DNA of 60,000 nucleotides, from positions 232,293 through 292,292 of the forward strand of contig NW_019091589.1 of the NCBI RefSeq assembly GCF_001949145.1, in the 5' to 3' direction. The position numbers were made by a program, and so were the translations under genes. The DNA comes from Acanthaster planci (Eukaryota > Echinodermata > Asteroidea > Valvatida > Acanthasteridae). Under the pieces are notes generated by a model. That model had not been told where the DNA came from and searched no databases. It was given only the letters and a program-made list of their open reading frames with translations. Each line of letters opens with the position of its first letter. Positions within the stretch are counted from its first letter, which is position 1. Of the stretch, positions 15,201 through 30,200 are shown piece after piece.

Positions 15201-18200
15201 AGGAAGCGTACAGAATCCGGCAGGAAGTGAAAACCCAATCCACTTGTAGACCAGGGCAAGAATCAGACCTGGGCCAACGAAGTGAAAGGCGAGGAAGGTA
15301 ACCCCTGCAACTGGGGGCTCACAATCAGGTCTGTGAGTTTAGGGTCTTTCTTTGAGTCGTCAGTCGTTCCCTTTTTTGTCATGATTGCTGTTTTATCATC
15401 AAGTGGCTGATTTTGTTTTGTAACGCTCTTATTGTCACAAAGTAGCCCTTCTTGAAATTGTCAACTGGAAATAAGTCAATCCAAGTTTTTATGTCAATTT
15501 CGTAGGCCTCTTTGTTTGTCCCACATTTGTTGAAAAATTGTGTGCCTGAAATGTGTGCGACGTTTTGGTTTGAGACATTTTGGGCCATTCTCTCATGCCT
15601 TCTGAAAGAAAGCCTTTATTTTCACAGCATGAAGTGGTTTCTACTTATTCAAATAGAAAAATGTAACCAAATAATGGACCTCCAAATTTGACTGATCAGT
15701 CAAGCAACTGAATAATACATGTTGCCTTGTTCATGAATTCACAATGATCTGGTTTGGATTTCAAAACATCAAGGTCACTTGGGAACAAAGTTCGCTTGCT
15801 AGTCAGAGTAGGGTGTGTCCAAATGACCTTGGGCGGGTTACTAGTGTACTTATAGGCAATATGGATATTACTCAGAGATCCGTACTATCAGTTAAATTTC
15901 TTGGAGAATGTGCTGTAGAAATTTATGCTTATTTATGAAGCTGATCATTCTGTCAAATGATTAAATTCTAGCAGGGCATCCAAAGGTAGTTCTTTTAGTT
16001 AGCAGATAATCTTGCCACAGTGTTGCTTCCCCAGTCACTGTGTGATGTACGCACTGGTTGTGAAGCACGATGCATCCTGCTCAAGCGACATCGTTATCAT
16101 GCGCATATACAATTCAGAAAACGAGCAGTTTAGGGAAAATCAATGCACGATGTGAGGTTTCATCATCATTACATGACACATGAGTCTTCTCAGACCTTGG
16201 CAAGCTTGTGACAATGTTTGTCTTTTCAAGTGGCGCGGAAAATACTTGGAGAAACCATAATAAACCCTAGCCTCTCGCAGCCCATTAGCTGAACTGTTTC
16301 TGTGGGCGAACGCATGATTAATCAAAGGATTATTGTATAGTCCAGCCCACTCTTGCTTCCCTCTCCCCCTGAAGGAAATCCGCTTCCGGGTTGTTTTCAT
16401 TGGCTTGTAGGTGCGGAGATTGTGAAGTCAAGAACACAGCACTGTACAGTAGAGTACGTGTACATCAGAGCGCACTGCAGCAAGGGCAGATGTACGTGTA
16501 TTTATAGAGCGGGATAAGGGTGATTTATTCATGGGGTTAGATCACACCCAGGAGGTGTCTGCTGCTTACCTTTCTTCTCATAGGCATTAATCAAGGCACC
16601 CATGCATGGCCAACAATGGCCTATGCACTGGCCCATCCCCCTCCCATCCCCTCCCCCCCATCCCTTGGCTGAAAAGCAGACCGGAAAGGAGAAAGAATGA
16701 CAGTGGTATGGCAGATTGAGTCACGTTAATGGAGGGTATTGTGAGCGAGACGATCGGGCAGGTGTGCAGGGATACCCTTCCCTTTCAACAAGGTGTTGGT
16801 CCAAAACCCTGCTTCCTCGCAGATAGTTTGGGTGCTCATTTCTGAAAAGAGATCCATTGGAAATGTGATGTGCTGGTAATTGGTCTGCACAGTGCACATG
16901 TAAATAAGGCTTGGGAATTATGATTTAATCTAAAACACTCCTAAAACACAAGCAGAAGAGATGCCTGGAGATTCAAGGTAAAAGAAGCTGTAGAATATCT
17001 GAAAAAAGTCTGAAACATGAATATTTAGCATCGTTTATGATAATTTCATTTCATAACCACAAGTTAAAGTACATTTACTCAAGTAGTTGGAAGCTGCATA
17101 AAGATACCGTTAGTTTTAATTCCATGCCAGGCTATCGGCTCAGAATTGTGGCGGTTCCAACACTTCTTTTCTTTCTGAGGAAAGCACATTATTGCATAAC
17201 ACACTGATAGTGGGGACAATGGGGCATCATAACTGTTAACAGGTGGACACTGCTAGACATATGTGATGTTGTTAATAGCAACTGGAATGTTCCATTGGAA
17301 AGCACAGGTAGTTTGAAGCAGAAAGTACTGCATACACCTTTTATTTCAAACTCGAATTTGTAAACTCTCACAACTTGAACTTTGACACCCTGATATTCAG
17401 TTCAAAAATTGGGAGTGCTAGGTTTTCAAACACTTGTTATAGCATGGAAGAAGGACACAGAAGGAGTTACAACCCTGGCACATCAAAGTGCTCGATGATC
17501 ATTGCCCCCTGGTCAGATGAAAAATAGTAAACATTCCAAAAATGCCTGATTACTGCCTGCAGCTTAGCCGGACAAGTGGGGCCAGTAATATCTTAGCAAT
17601 ATTTGTGGTGTTTTCTTTACAGTTAATTACAATTTGTCGCAGTGACCAGGAAATAGAAAGAAAAAATATCTAACATTAGATTTACTTTTGCCATCGTGAA
17701 TAACTTTTTACAAAGATTTTGATGCACTTCTCCATTATCCATTAAATGTTTGTAATTTTATTTTGTCACTCCAAAACATCAGTTTTCAAAGTCTTTGTAT
17801 GAATATGGCTAAGACTGGCCAACAACAAGTTGACCACCACAGGACAGTTAAGTTCAGGAAAAACAAACTGCTCTGTTTCATAGCAAGGAGTGATCATGAG
17901 ATCTCATAAAATACCTTTTTGTTGAAATAAAACACAAAATCTTTTAAACAACTGGGCTATTTATTCCCAAAATAAGTCCAGAAGAAAGCGTTTGATAAGG
18001 GCAGTAACTGCACATGAATACTTCGGGTCATGGCCTATAAAAGCAACTGCGCAAACATTAAATTTGATGTTGTTGTCAGATCATACCAAGCACCGATGAC
18101 GGCATAAATATTCAACTTCCTATACTGCAGTACACAACGTTTTAAGGATGCCGATTACCAGCGAAAAATTACGGCGATAATCGTGGGCTACAAAGGGAGC

Positions 18201-21200
18201 CTATGGTTGTGAAACGGATGGTGTGTAGTAATTCAGTGCATTCTGGCTATGGACATACGGGGCATACTAGAAAGCGGTAATTGGCCAGATTTTATGGTCC
18301 GGACAGTAAACTCCTCCTGTGTCCTTCCTCTATGGTTATAGACCCATCAGTGCCTTCAGGGCCCCAAACCAAACCTTCTCCATTTCTGATGGCTTTGATG
18401 GTTGACGCGCACGGCTGTGAAAATCCTCACCTTGCCTTCTGGGAAGAAAAGCCCGCGTGTGAAACTGTCAAGAAATACCATAAGCTTCCCACTAAAATGC
18501 ACCGACGCAAAGAAGTATTTCCATTAAGCTTTAGAAGACCAAATCATCCATGCACACAAAAATGGTAACAACCTGATTTAAAAACCTGTTTTTCACATAA
18601 AAAGATTCCCTAGGCCTACTACCCTGGACATATATCGATTTTAATCCTGACTTCCAATTGATACTTTGTGACATAACGCTCATCCCCCTGGCTATGGGGG
18701 CGTTTAGGATCGGAAAAACATGTTTACATCCAAGACTCGCTAGCTCTCCTCGCTTAGTTGAATAATGCGTTTTGAATTTTACTCCGGAAGCACTGGACAG
18801 GACAAAAGCATTTCGGAGTAAAACCGTTAAAAGATTCAGACAATGCCATGAGTACCGTACATTTGTCAAAAAGGTAGGAATATTGCTCTTGACAGATTGC
18901 ATAAATGATTTTTGATGTTACATGGTACATTTCCTGTTTGGATTGTGAGTCACACTTCAGAGTGAGGCAAGAAATGCTCTTCATGTGCCTGCATTATTGA
19001 TGTTGTATTATCTTTACCCGGGTGCTGAAGGTGAGCGTACATGTATTGGACTCGAATGTTTGGAACTCTGGCACGCACATCTTGTTTAATAAATGAGGTG
19101 TAACCTCTCTCAAGCGATATGCATTACCCTGCATGACGTCATTTCGGGGAAAAGTCACTGTTTGTTTAGCATGTCAGAACTTCCACATGTGTCTCTAAGA
19201 GCTAAGGAGGACTCTCACTAGGCTGGGATGCTAATAGTCATGGGCATAATCACTGGCATTAATATCATTGCCTTGAGTTCACTAGACCGCTTGAAGTGGA
19301 AAAAAGCGGAACTTTGGTTGTATTTCAATTTCATATGCAGCAAGGTATGAGACGGAGAGAACCCCCCCTGCTTTGTGTTGGTCATTGTCTCGCAGGAAGC
19401 TGGGGAATTCCTTTCAGACATCTTGGGGGGGATGTGTTAAGTAACAATAGTCTGGAATGTGTATAGGGATTGGACATGTTGGGGGGGTACCCCTCGGTCT
19501 CATTTCTTGCCGGGTATATTCAATTTACCATTAATGGACTTTCTAATTTCTGCTTTCTAATTTTTCTCTCACTGAGTGAAAAAAAAACCAACAAAAGTAA
19601 CATGGGAATGAGCCACTTCTGTATTTCTGAGAGGACAAGGTTATTTGAGACCAATGGACCTGACTTTAAGCAAGTTTGAATGGGTTCACTGTGTGCAAGT
19701 CAGTGTACATCCATGTTGATGGGCCCAACCTCTGGCACGGGTATTGACGTGACCTGTGACACGCTTCATTTTGAGCATGCTCAGTTCACATATACATAAA
19801 ACTCGTTTTATTGAGACTGGTCCTATGTTAATATGTATGATTAAGTTGGTCTAATTTTTTGTCGTTCTTGTCTTGCAGTTCACGTTCTGGCCAAGACAAT
19901 ACAAGGGACGTCGGAAAGTCTGGGCGGAGGGTTTGACTACGACCAGTCCTGGATCTGTGCCCTGTAAGTTAGTTGGTTTCACTTTTTATGAAATCTGTAT
20001 TCAGAAAAACTTCAAGTGAAATGGACTTAATTCTTTCCTCTGATGAACGATTTCAGAATACCATATTTTAATAGAAAGAGCTGAGGCTGCAATCCAAACT
20101 TGATTTCATGTTCCAGAAACAATGTTTTTGTTAAGTACAATGCATGAAGATTACAAACATGCTTGCACTTGATTCATAATTTGGAACTTAATTGGGTTTC
20201 TTTTTAGTAATGGTTGAAAGGCATCTTATTGAAATTCATTAAAACCACTACAGGGCTTGCTGTATTGAACTGCATGGGAAGGCACAATTTCAGAAAACAA
20301 AACACAAACTTGAATCTTCATTCAAGTTCATTTCCAAGTGCTGTATAGCTTCTAATGCCGACAAACTTGTCCTCTATCTTCAGGGAAGGAATGCATTGAA
20401 ACTTATCATTACTAGTTGCATGAAAACAAGTACTGAAAAGGATTTATTAAAAGAACATGTGCCTTAAAGTGATATCTGTACACATGTAGGATTGAATTTA
20501 AAAAAAAATCTCATCAGCTGTTTGATTTTGCCTCCTTGTTTTATAACACCAGGGAAATATTTACAACTCCACTTCTTATCCATTTTTCCAACATGCCACT
20601 TGGTCAGTGGAACCCTGATGGGAGCAGAACTGCAAAACTGTCTCACATTGTCTCAAAAGAATGCAGAAACTTGAAACTTCCCTTCTAGTAATTAAACATC
20701 TGGCAGTGAGTGCCCTGTGTCAGATGCTATTGCATCACCAGTCTCAAACATGAAGGAATTCCAAGATAAACCACAAATTCCATTTTTGAGTGGGTTTAGG
20801 AGATTTTGAAAAAACGCATTAAAAACAAGTGATAAGCAGAGACATTCATTGAGACCTTGCATGAATTCGTTAACAACAAAAATGCACTCTTTGACGTGCC
20901 AGCAGAAGAAAAACAGTATTTAAACACACAGCCCCTAAAGGGAGACTGACATTATCCAGTCAGCAATAAAAGAAACGATGACAAGACCAGGAGATTAGTT
21001 ACCTGCCACGGGGCTGCAAGCTCCCTCTCTCTTGGATTATATTCCCCAACTCTTTTCCTCTTCCATTTTTTTCTCTCTCTTTCCTTCCAAGATCGTTTTG
21101 GCGCATAATGATCCTTTGATACTGCTCTTGTTCCACTGTGTTGGATAAGAGGGTAAATATGCACTGTGAAAAAAAAGGGGGTATAATGAAAAAATCATGA

Positions 21201-24200
21201 AGTCGGAATCTCTCGGTTATATCACTGAACCAGAGAACTCTCTTGTTTTGTTTAGAAGATGTTGTTGGGAGCTTCTCGGCTCTGTTGAGGTATTTGATAT
21301 AATTAGAGGACCGTGGAGATGGGTATTCAGATGTCAGCGTATGTAACACACTCTGGCAAGCGCTCGTACTCATTCACAGCAAATTAAATGAGCAGTTATA
21401 TGCCACGTTCTGTTTATGTTGCACCAAACATCATGGAACATCCACTGAGGAGATGCTCAACAAATCTAATCATGGCAGAATCAAATTATTGCTTGCATGC
21501 AGGGTCAGGACGGGAAACATTCTCAAGTCGGAAGGGCACATGGGCGTGTGGTCGGTCTCATCACTAACCCACAAAACATACACGAATGCAGAAAGGACCA
21601 GAGTAGTAAGGAAGGGTAAAGTTATGTGGAAGTCCAATATTGCACCCAAGTAAAAATCGGCCAAATGAATGAAAAAAAAAAACTCCATAAAATGGCCTTA
21701 TGTACTCCAAAGTCCAAAAAAGGCGCAGTACTCACAGAGCACATCCATGGTGCACTGTACTCATTTTCTTGAAAACCTCTTCCAACATAAAAAGAAGAAA
21801 TTGAAGGAAGTGACTTTTTATTGATGCTGGCCTGATGTTACTTTTAAAAAGTTAACCACTCACTTTAATGTTGGTTTATGTGTGCAACAGTACATTGCAT
21901 GAATTCCCGAGTTATATTGTACATGTACCAGTATGTATGTGTACATTTACTGTAAATGTACGTATGTCAGTCCTGAACTAATAAGAGTACATTCATGTAC
22001 ATCTTCGACAAAATTGACTGTTTTTGTTTTCATTTTCGTTTCTGAACTGAAGATGAAGTACTTTTTTTCTTAAAATAACATTTAATACATCTTTAATGCA
22101 TGAGCGCACACCCTCAGTCAATTGAGCACTCACCGACAGAAAGAAAAGAAATATTTCATGCAAGCGTGGGGTGAATATCCTACTTGCTTGTCGGAAAACC
22201 CGGGATAAATAGCATGGGAAAAAAAAACTTGGGAAATGCTCCCTTTTGCCCTGGGTGAAGACGTCAGCCTGCACAATCATGCAAAGTCAACAAGCCCTGG
22301 CCCGATTGGTTGATTTCGAGATGCAGCTTGTGTTTTCTTGGGATAAAATCCACCCGGTTACTCTGACATGGTATTTTAGGATGAACGGGGTGCATACACG
22401 TATATCACTGCATTGAACTGTGCAGGGGGAAAACAATTAAAAAGAAACCAAAGAACTATCTCCTGAACATTGTATTATCTTATTATATTTTTCTTCCTCT
22501 GTTGTATAACGGAGAACTTCCAGTTGGATCTGATCCATCACATGTGAAATATTCATCAGACAATAAAGCATGTGCATGTATGTTTGACATTTGCCTTGTA
22601 AAATCTTGATAAAGAATCTTCTCCATTGGGATCTGAAGAATTCAGATCAAAAATGAGATACATGTGCTTATCCTGTTTTTTTTCTTCTTCTTTTCCCATC
22701 ACTGATTACCATAACATTTGCCCGAGAGAAGGCTGTTTATTCCATTCAAATTTAACATTTTGTCCAAAATGTCAGCCTGTAAAATGAGATGGAGCGCTTG
22801 TCTTGGCCATAAAGGTTGTCTTCTTCTGCGTATACATCAGCCAATCCATTTTCCATTTAATTGCTAATATGTCTTGTTGGCATTTATAATGCAGCACAGA
22901 CTTCTGGTAAATCTTTACAACCGTACATTTGTTTCACACACTCAACAATTTTTTGGGCATCAGTCTTGGGAAGACCTTTGATACTGTCAAAGGATTAGAA
23001 AACAATGTTGAATGTGCACATTTGGGAAAACAACATTTGAGTAGGCAGAGTATTGAGCTTCAGGAAATGGTGCTTGAGTATGAACTGGTTACTGGTCAGT
23101 TTTATTGTGAAGCGGCATTTTGGATGCTAATTGCAAATACATGTATCAGGAGCCTGGTAAAAGTTCCAGGGGTAAAATACCATCTTGGGAAGCTTTTATG
23201 ACGTCCTCTTTTGTACCAGTTTTGCCAACAAAAGTGTACAGAACTTTTTAAACCATCGACCATTGAAGTCTTTCTCTCATGATGTGCATTCTTCCTGTAC
23301 CAGTCTTAATGACTCTAACAGCCCCTCTGAACTTGTCATGTAACACGAAGCCATATGCGATTAATCGAATCATCTCCGCTAAAGATTATCTGAATTAAAA
23401 TTAAAAGCTTGGACGAGGACGAAAACCAGCGTGCAGGGCAGGGAGGTATGGAAAGGTAGATTTGTTATAGTTTCAGCATGCGATGTGAAGTCTATCCGAG
23501 TGAGTGATTTGATTTTTCTTATTTTGGCATGGGGGAGGCGAGCAGAATGAGCCAGTACCCGTGTCCGTAAACAGAGACGAGAGATTTCCCTAGGGAATCC
23601 GAATGGTTGGGGATGTGTGTGTTTCCGCACACCAAGCTCAAGTGTTAATAGGGTTCATCAGAATTTCAATTGGCCTGGTTTTTAAGGAAAGGTGAAGAGC
23701 AAGGGTCATCTAGAGTTTTGGCCGAATACTTCAAATCTGCCATGTCTGGGAAACCCCCTCCACGAGGCACCTATCATACAGATACTTGTATATAGCACTG
23801 GATGGATTGGGCCTGTGAGTTTATGGGTATTTCTGAAAACAGGGACTCGTATAAAGGAGTACCTGAGTACCCGTAAAATTGAAGAAAAGTGAATTCAATC
23901 ACCCACTTGGCCAATATGGCATTTAGAAATGCAAATCGATTTTTTTTTTCATTTGCATTGATGCAAATAGAAGATGCTGATTTTAAAAGCAGCAAAAACT
24001 GGTCATGCAAATGACATAATTACTCACTTATATATGACCTGTTCTACGTACTGGATATCACAGTAAATAGATTGTACAGTATTGCATATGATCATGGTAC
24101 AGTGCTTTACCACAAGGGTTCCTTCCAACTACGATGGAAGATGTACATGTACCGTATTGAGAATTGATGCTTTGTTCTGCAAGTGTGCCGTAATAAATGC

Positions 24201-27200
24201 AAATCTAAAATGACATAAACATCTCAGCAATTTCTTTTTGTGTGTGTGACTTTTTTTGGATAGGTACACAACCTGAAAAAATAGAACTGGATATTTACAA
24301 TGGCGGTTTGGAACGGTACCTGCCATAGGCCTAGGATGGACTGTAGCAATTATGTACATGTACGTGTAAAGGATATTGGTTTATACTCTGGGACACATTC
24401 CTTGTTTGCTCAAATCCACAAATTACAAATTGTAATCTCACAGGACATGGAGACTAACAGGTTAGTCCAGTGGAACCGTGGCATACCAGTTTACTTCAAA
24501 AATAACAGACATGGCTAAATGACAAACAGATTTTCATGTATGTACATGGACATGTACTGTAGTTGCTTTTTCCATAGTGTATGTACATGTACATCTGTGG
24601 GCATATCTGCGGGCATATCTGCTTTGAGTAGGAACAGTTAAGAGATGGCATCATTTTACCTTGCAATGATGCTGGTGGGAATTCACCTCATCACGTGCAA
24701 GGGTTCATATGTGGTTGGTGCACTACAGGCTATAAGCAAGCAAATAACCTATCTATTTGTTGGAATGAACAGTCTTGGTATGTGCGCTTGATGCATGCAG
24801 AAGTGTGTTTCAAAAACTGCCACCAGACTGTCTCCTCTTTGCTGGCGAGGGATACATATACTTCAAGTCAGAGCAGAAACTGTGCATGTACATGCTTATG
24901 CACCCTGTGGGCTTATAGACCCATAGTCAGTGCACTGTGTTTGATGCCTGCAGGTAAAACCCTGTCGCAATAAAGCAGTACTTGAGAAGTTAACGGCTAG
25001 CAAAGAATTTGCATCAGGTTGACTCAGTTCTTTTCAAACTGATTTGCCTGTATCAGGTGTTCAGTGCAGTCACTACAGCGCCGCCATGTGGCCATAGCCA
25101 GGCTGAAGCATGCGGCCAACTTGGGGCGTACCAGCCAGGAGACGCGCTTCTTCTGCCTGGTCATGGCACCCATGAGGGAGAAGGGAACCAAGAACGCACT
25201 GGAGACAGCGCGCACCTTTGCCACCATCCTGGCCGACATTGACTGCAGGCAGTTACTCCAAGCTTCCAAAACAGGTGGGGTGTACTGTACCGGTAAAAAG
25301 GGGAGGGGTTGGATCAAGGAGGGGAAAGAGTGTAGGCATGGGGGGGCAATACGAGTGATTCACAGTACAGTGCATGGCCAACTTTTATTCCCCAAAAGGT
25401 CAAGTTTCAGTTTATGGGTTGCCATGGTAAGTGCATGCATGTGATGCTGTACAGGCAACTCTGCCGCGAAGATCACTGACATCCAGTTAGTGAATGAGAC
25501 TCAATTGAATAGAAGAAATATTTGAATGATTGCAGCATCCTGTGTATTGACAAGAGGAGAGTTGCATGATCAGGTTGTAGAAAGCGTGGACAAGATACAG
25601 TTCAGAGCAGTATGTAATGATTGAGTGAAAGAGTCAAGTAACTTTCAGTAAGTGCCGTCTGCTGTTGATTGGTAAAGTCAAGGCCTGGGTCTTCCAAATC
25701 CCGAGGGGGAAGGAGAATTTATTGAAAGCCAGGAAGGGTCTAAAACCAAGTTTAAATGTTGCAAATTGCTTTTGTGAAATGTTTGCTCGGAAGGGATCGG
25801 TTGGCATGAGTTCCAAGGAAAAAGAAATGATTCTGTGGTTTCTCATTGGGCAGGGAGGACTGTGCTCACATAGCTAGGGGTTGGGAGGCTCAACTTTATT
25901 GACAAGGGCGTGGATTTTTGAGGTGATGGCATATCGTATTTGAGTTCCCCCCGTTTCAACCTGTGAGATGCTCTTGGGGGACAATCGCTGCTTCTATTTT
26001 TCTTGAGATGGCTTTGTTTGTTTTTTCAGAGGATGAGTTCAAGAGGATTCTTAACTGTTATGCAAAGGAGCTGGCAATACAGCAGAGTCAATCTTCCCGA
26101 CACCGGATATCTAGGCCCAGTGTTGTCCCATTTGATGGCTTTGATGTGGTGAGCTTTTCTTCTTTTTTAAAAAATGGCTCAAACTCTTACCATTTTTATT
26201 TCATTTTTAAAAGTTGACGGTTGTTGGTACCAGAAAGTCGGTACATTCATAAACTTCTAGCTCCTCAAAAAAGGGATTTATTTTTAAACAAGATCACTTA
26301 AATACAATGATCCATTTCATACTGCACAAATATAATAGGTAGGCTGTTTATGCAACTAAGGATAATAGCCACATTAAGTGTTCTACACTTTTCTCACACT
26401 GGGAATTCAACCCAACTGGCTACAGTATTCTTGATTTTATTTGCTGTGCCATTTGACCAAGATGACCATTAGACTTATGATGACCAGACTTCAAATGGGG
26501 CATTTGCTGTAGAATAGTATCCCAATAAAGAGTAGAACAACCCACAAGACCGCTGCTTTGCATGCAGTTTATTCAAAGAGAGCAGATGGCTAATATTATT
26601 GTCGACAGACAATTCCATTAGTCTAATAGATCTCTTGAGCCCAGTTTCTGTAGGCCTGCGACCCCCCACCAAAAACTAAAGAAAAAAAATCTTCTCCCTC
26701 ACTTTGTCGGAAATGAAGATGAAATCTCTGAAGCAGAGAATCAAATCAGGTCTTATTACCTACACTCACATGTAAATTGAAAGACATAAACGGTCTTCTG
26801 TCCAAAATGCTGTTGTCCTGAAATGCCAGCGGCAAATTTCTGTGTACAGCTTCCCTGGCTAGATGACAGGTCCGATTGCGACCTGCGACAAGAACGACAA
26901 ACAAAAAATCAGAACGAAATCTGGCCCAATAACGAGATTTACAGATAGCCTTCTCTCTCTGCCATCGACTTCAGCTGATCACTAAGTTGGGGGGTTATTC
27001 ATTTCTTGGCCCTAGAGGCAGAATTAAGCATGTACCCTCCGTATGGCTGAACAGCACCATATTTGGCGAAGGACTTAGTGGTACCTTAAAAAGACAAGGA
27101 AAAAACAAGATCTCAAAATCAATATTTCCAGTTTTGTTCGTCTCAACTATCCTTTGACCTTTTTATTTCTTGTCCTTTCTCGCGTCTTGTGTTTAATTTG

Positions 27201-30200
27201 GAGAAAAAAAGGAGTAAAGATGAAAGGGTGAAAGGCGTTCCATCAATTAAACATACATGGGCGGGGAAATACTATCAACCAACAGAATTCATTGCTTCAT
27301 TAGCTTTTGTAAAAACCTCTATGGACGTCTTTGCAACTGGATGTACATGAGAACATTGCTCAATCAATACGTTTATTTTGTGTGCTGTTACCTGTGGGTC
27401 TTTTTTTTTTGATAGCTGGGTATTCAGCATTTGTGAAATTTGACATAAAGTTGACAGAATGGTTGTCCAGGGTGTCTACATTGTTAATGTTTGTGTAACA
27501 GCTATACAATTTAAGACAAACTGGTACAAGAACCTGAAATAATAATGATTATCCAAACATAGTGAAAACAATGCAGCATGCCATCCATGTCACATCCACA
27601 ACCAGTTTTTCTTTACAATGTTGTCCTGGGTAACATCAGAAGTCTCTGAACCACTCTGAAAAAAAGGCAAAATAGCACAATATTATCAATCACAATTCCG
27701 TTTCACAATTAAACGTCCTCCTCACCTATGGGTGTGGCAAATGATGCAAACTTTTCCTGACTTTGTAGAAGGAACCAGCCAGAGATGTAAGCTCTTCTGC
27801 ACACATAAGTGCCTAGAGTTAGTGTGCACAGAGATTCGAGATAGCTGAAACTTCCATGTAAAACTCTCTTTTTTATTTGCTTAAACATGTGGGTTCTTCA
27901 TTCTTTAGGAACATTCAGATTTCTCTTTGATTTTTGCCAATTAAGCACACCTGAGGAATGACTGATGGATTCAATTGATCTCCTGATTGACTGATGGATT
28001 GATTAATGGATTGATTGATCGATTAAACAAATGATTAACAGCAATGTTCTAGCTAGGACTATTTTAGTGCCAGGTAAATTTTTGGAGTGCAAAGCATAGT
28101 GAGTACAGTTCTCAATGCTTTCTGATGCTTGAAATACAATCGAATTGGTACATTGATTTTCAGTAATATTTCAGTTTATTTTTTGGAAAATCCGTGCTGG
28201 GCAGCACAGCCAATTTAAACCCGAGAGCTGGGTGAAAATTTGTAGTACCGTGTGGTGCTTCCTGACACCACCCACCGTGGCTGTAACACTGATTAACAGA
28301 AAATCTGATTGCTACATAGGGGAGTGGGTGTGCGAGAGGTCTGCGAGCTGACCTGAAGCGGCGGATCCCCCACTATCTGAGTGACTTCCGCGACGGCATT
28401 GTCGGTCACAAGACCTTGCACAAGCTGGTCTCCACCACACTCTTCCTGTATTTTGCTTGCCTTCTGCCGTCCATAGCATTTGGGGTGCTGAATGACAAGA
28501 ACACGCACGGCAAAATAGGTAAGGAATTTAACTGTTACGTAGGGAGCCACTGGCAGGGAAATGCAACTGAAGACCCCAAACATCCACTTTTCAGGTTTTG
28601 TTTTCTTATAAAAACTTGATGGGTGTAGTTCTTTGAATATTCAGTTCAACTAGAAACATTACATTAAATATAATGTGAGAAAAAACTGACTTAGAGTCAG
28701 TTTTGTTGCTGTGAAGCAGTGTGTTCAAAGGGAATTTCAATCATTAATTTGTAATGTTTGCAGAAATCTTGTTGTTATTGCATTACTCATTTTGATAGCA
28801 TCTAGTGTCCTTGACAGGAACTTTACAAGACACAACATCAAGTGAAATGTGTTTTATTGATCAACGTACAAAATATAGATCAGGGGAGAGGTCCTCAAAC
28901 AAAATGTGTGGCTTGTTCCATAAAGCGTCTTTAATGTCAGTCTATACCAGTACATTTGATCCAAATAACCTAATCAAGCAATTTTAGAGTCTACTGCACA
29001 CCTCGTTTTGAGGTATGAAGGCAAAAAAAATTAAAATTTCATTGATGGAGCCGCTTGACGTGATGTGTGCTACATGCGACAACATATTTCAAGCTCTCTT
29101 CATAAAGCAGAGGGACACTCTATGCTCATTTCCTGTGCGTCACAGGCTTCCGGTTTGGCAAATGCAACTCCACTCCATCGAAAGCAGGGAGAAGTCCCTG
29201 TTGACTAATGCAGAACCCCTTTATCAAAAATAATGGATGTGCATGTAAGTAGCTGCTTGTTTGGACATTTTGGTCCATTCTTTGGCCAGTGTTGATAGGT
29301 TATATTTGTGATCCAACCTATGCACATGAACTGCAAGTCGCCAGAGCTACTTTTGACTTTAATAAAGGCCTTTCAAAGAGTAATGTTCAATGTAAATCAA
29401 CCTGAATCCTCAATATTTTCCGCTCACATAACGTCCAGTTTTGTCAAAATGTCAAACAGAATGATCCATCAAAACAAGGAGCTCAGTTTTCTTCTTTCTA
29501 ATGCAGACTTTAAAAAACAGTTACCAAAAAAAGAACTTATGGCTCATTTTGTGGGATCAGGTAATACTTAACGGTCATGTGAAACCACCAGTTACTGTTT
29601 TCTATGCTTGAATTTTTCAAAGATTTTTGCAGCTAGCTTGTGCTTAAGTTCTTGAATGCTGGAAGTTTTACTCAGTGTTTTATTCCATCTTTGTGTCTGT
29701 TTAATCAGATCTACGAGATCAGTTGAGAATGCATTTAAATGCATGCGTTAAAACAGCTGACTAGGAAAAGAAAAAACTTATATTGGCTAAACTGAATCAC
29801 AGTGTGCTCTCCAACCTTTTCTTGTGTTGAGCGAGTTCCAGTGTTGTACTTGTCTTTTCCTCATACATTGATAATCTGTGATTTAGGATGAGCATTTATT
29901 CATTAGATTGTGTTCAAGGATTTCACTTGAATTGTTTTCCTTGAAGTGTTTTGAAGTCTGAGATATTGCCAAACACTTGAAATCGTAAATGGTACTCAGA
30001 ATTATATTCCTGCAAACAAATTGCAAAAATTTAGTGTATGAAAACTGTCTCTCTAGCCACTATTTGTTTTTTGAGGGGGGATGCATCCTACTTGTGCCAA
30101 ATCTACATGTACGTTTATGCATTCCAAAGGCTGTTTCTGAAACAGGTTTTTAAAACTAAGAAAAGTCTAATATTAGCCTCCTGACATTTGTTAAATTCAG

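Larger units (their letters stand above)
9180..19878 (+). other. SLC4A11 intron (10.7 kb)
   Basis: It holds a 66-bp hairpin at 10146, a dispersed repeat near 11617-11915, G-rich repeat debris near 12600-13520 and a complete TIR element at 17443-18334. No nested gene is recognised on either strand. Confidence 0.6.

Noticed and set aside
28320-28345. Alternative acceptors inside the SLC4A11 exon at 28320
   Set aside because: The other AGs at 28324, 28336 and 28338 break the phase with the previous exon.
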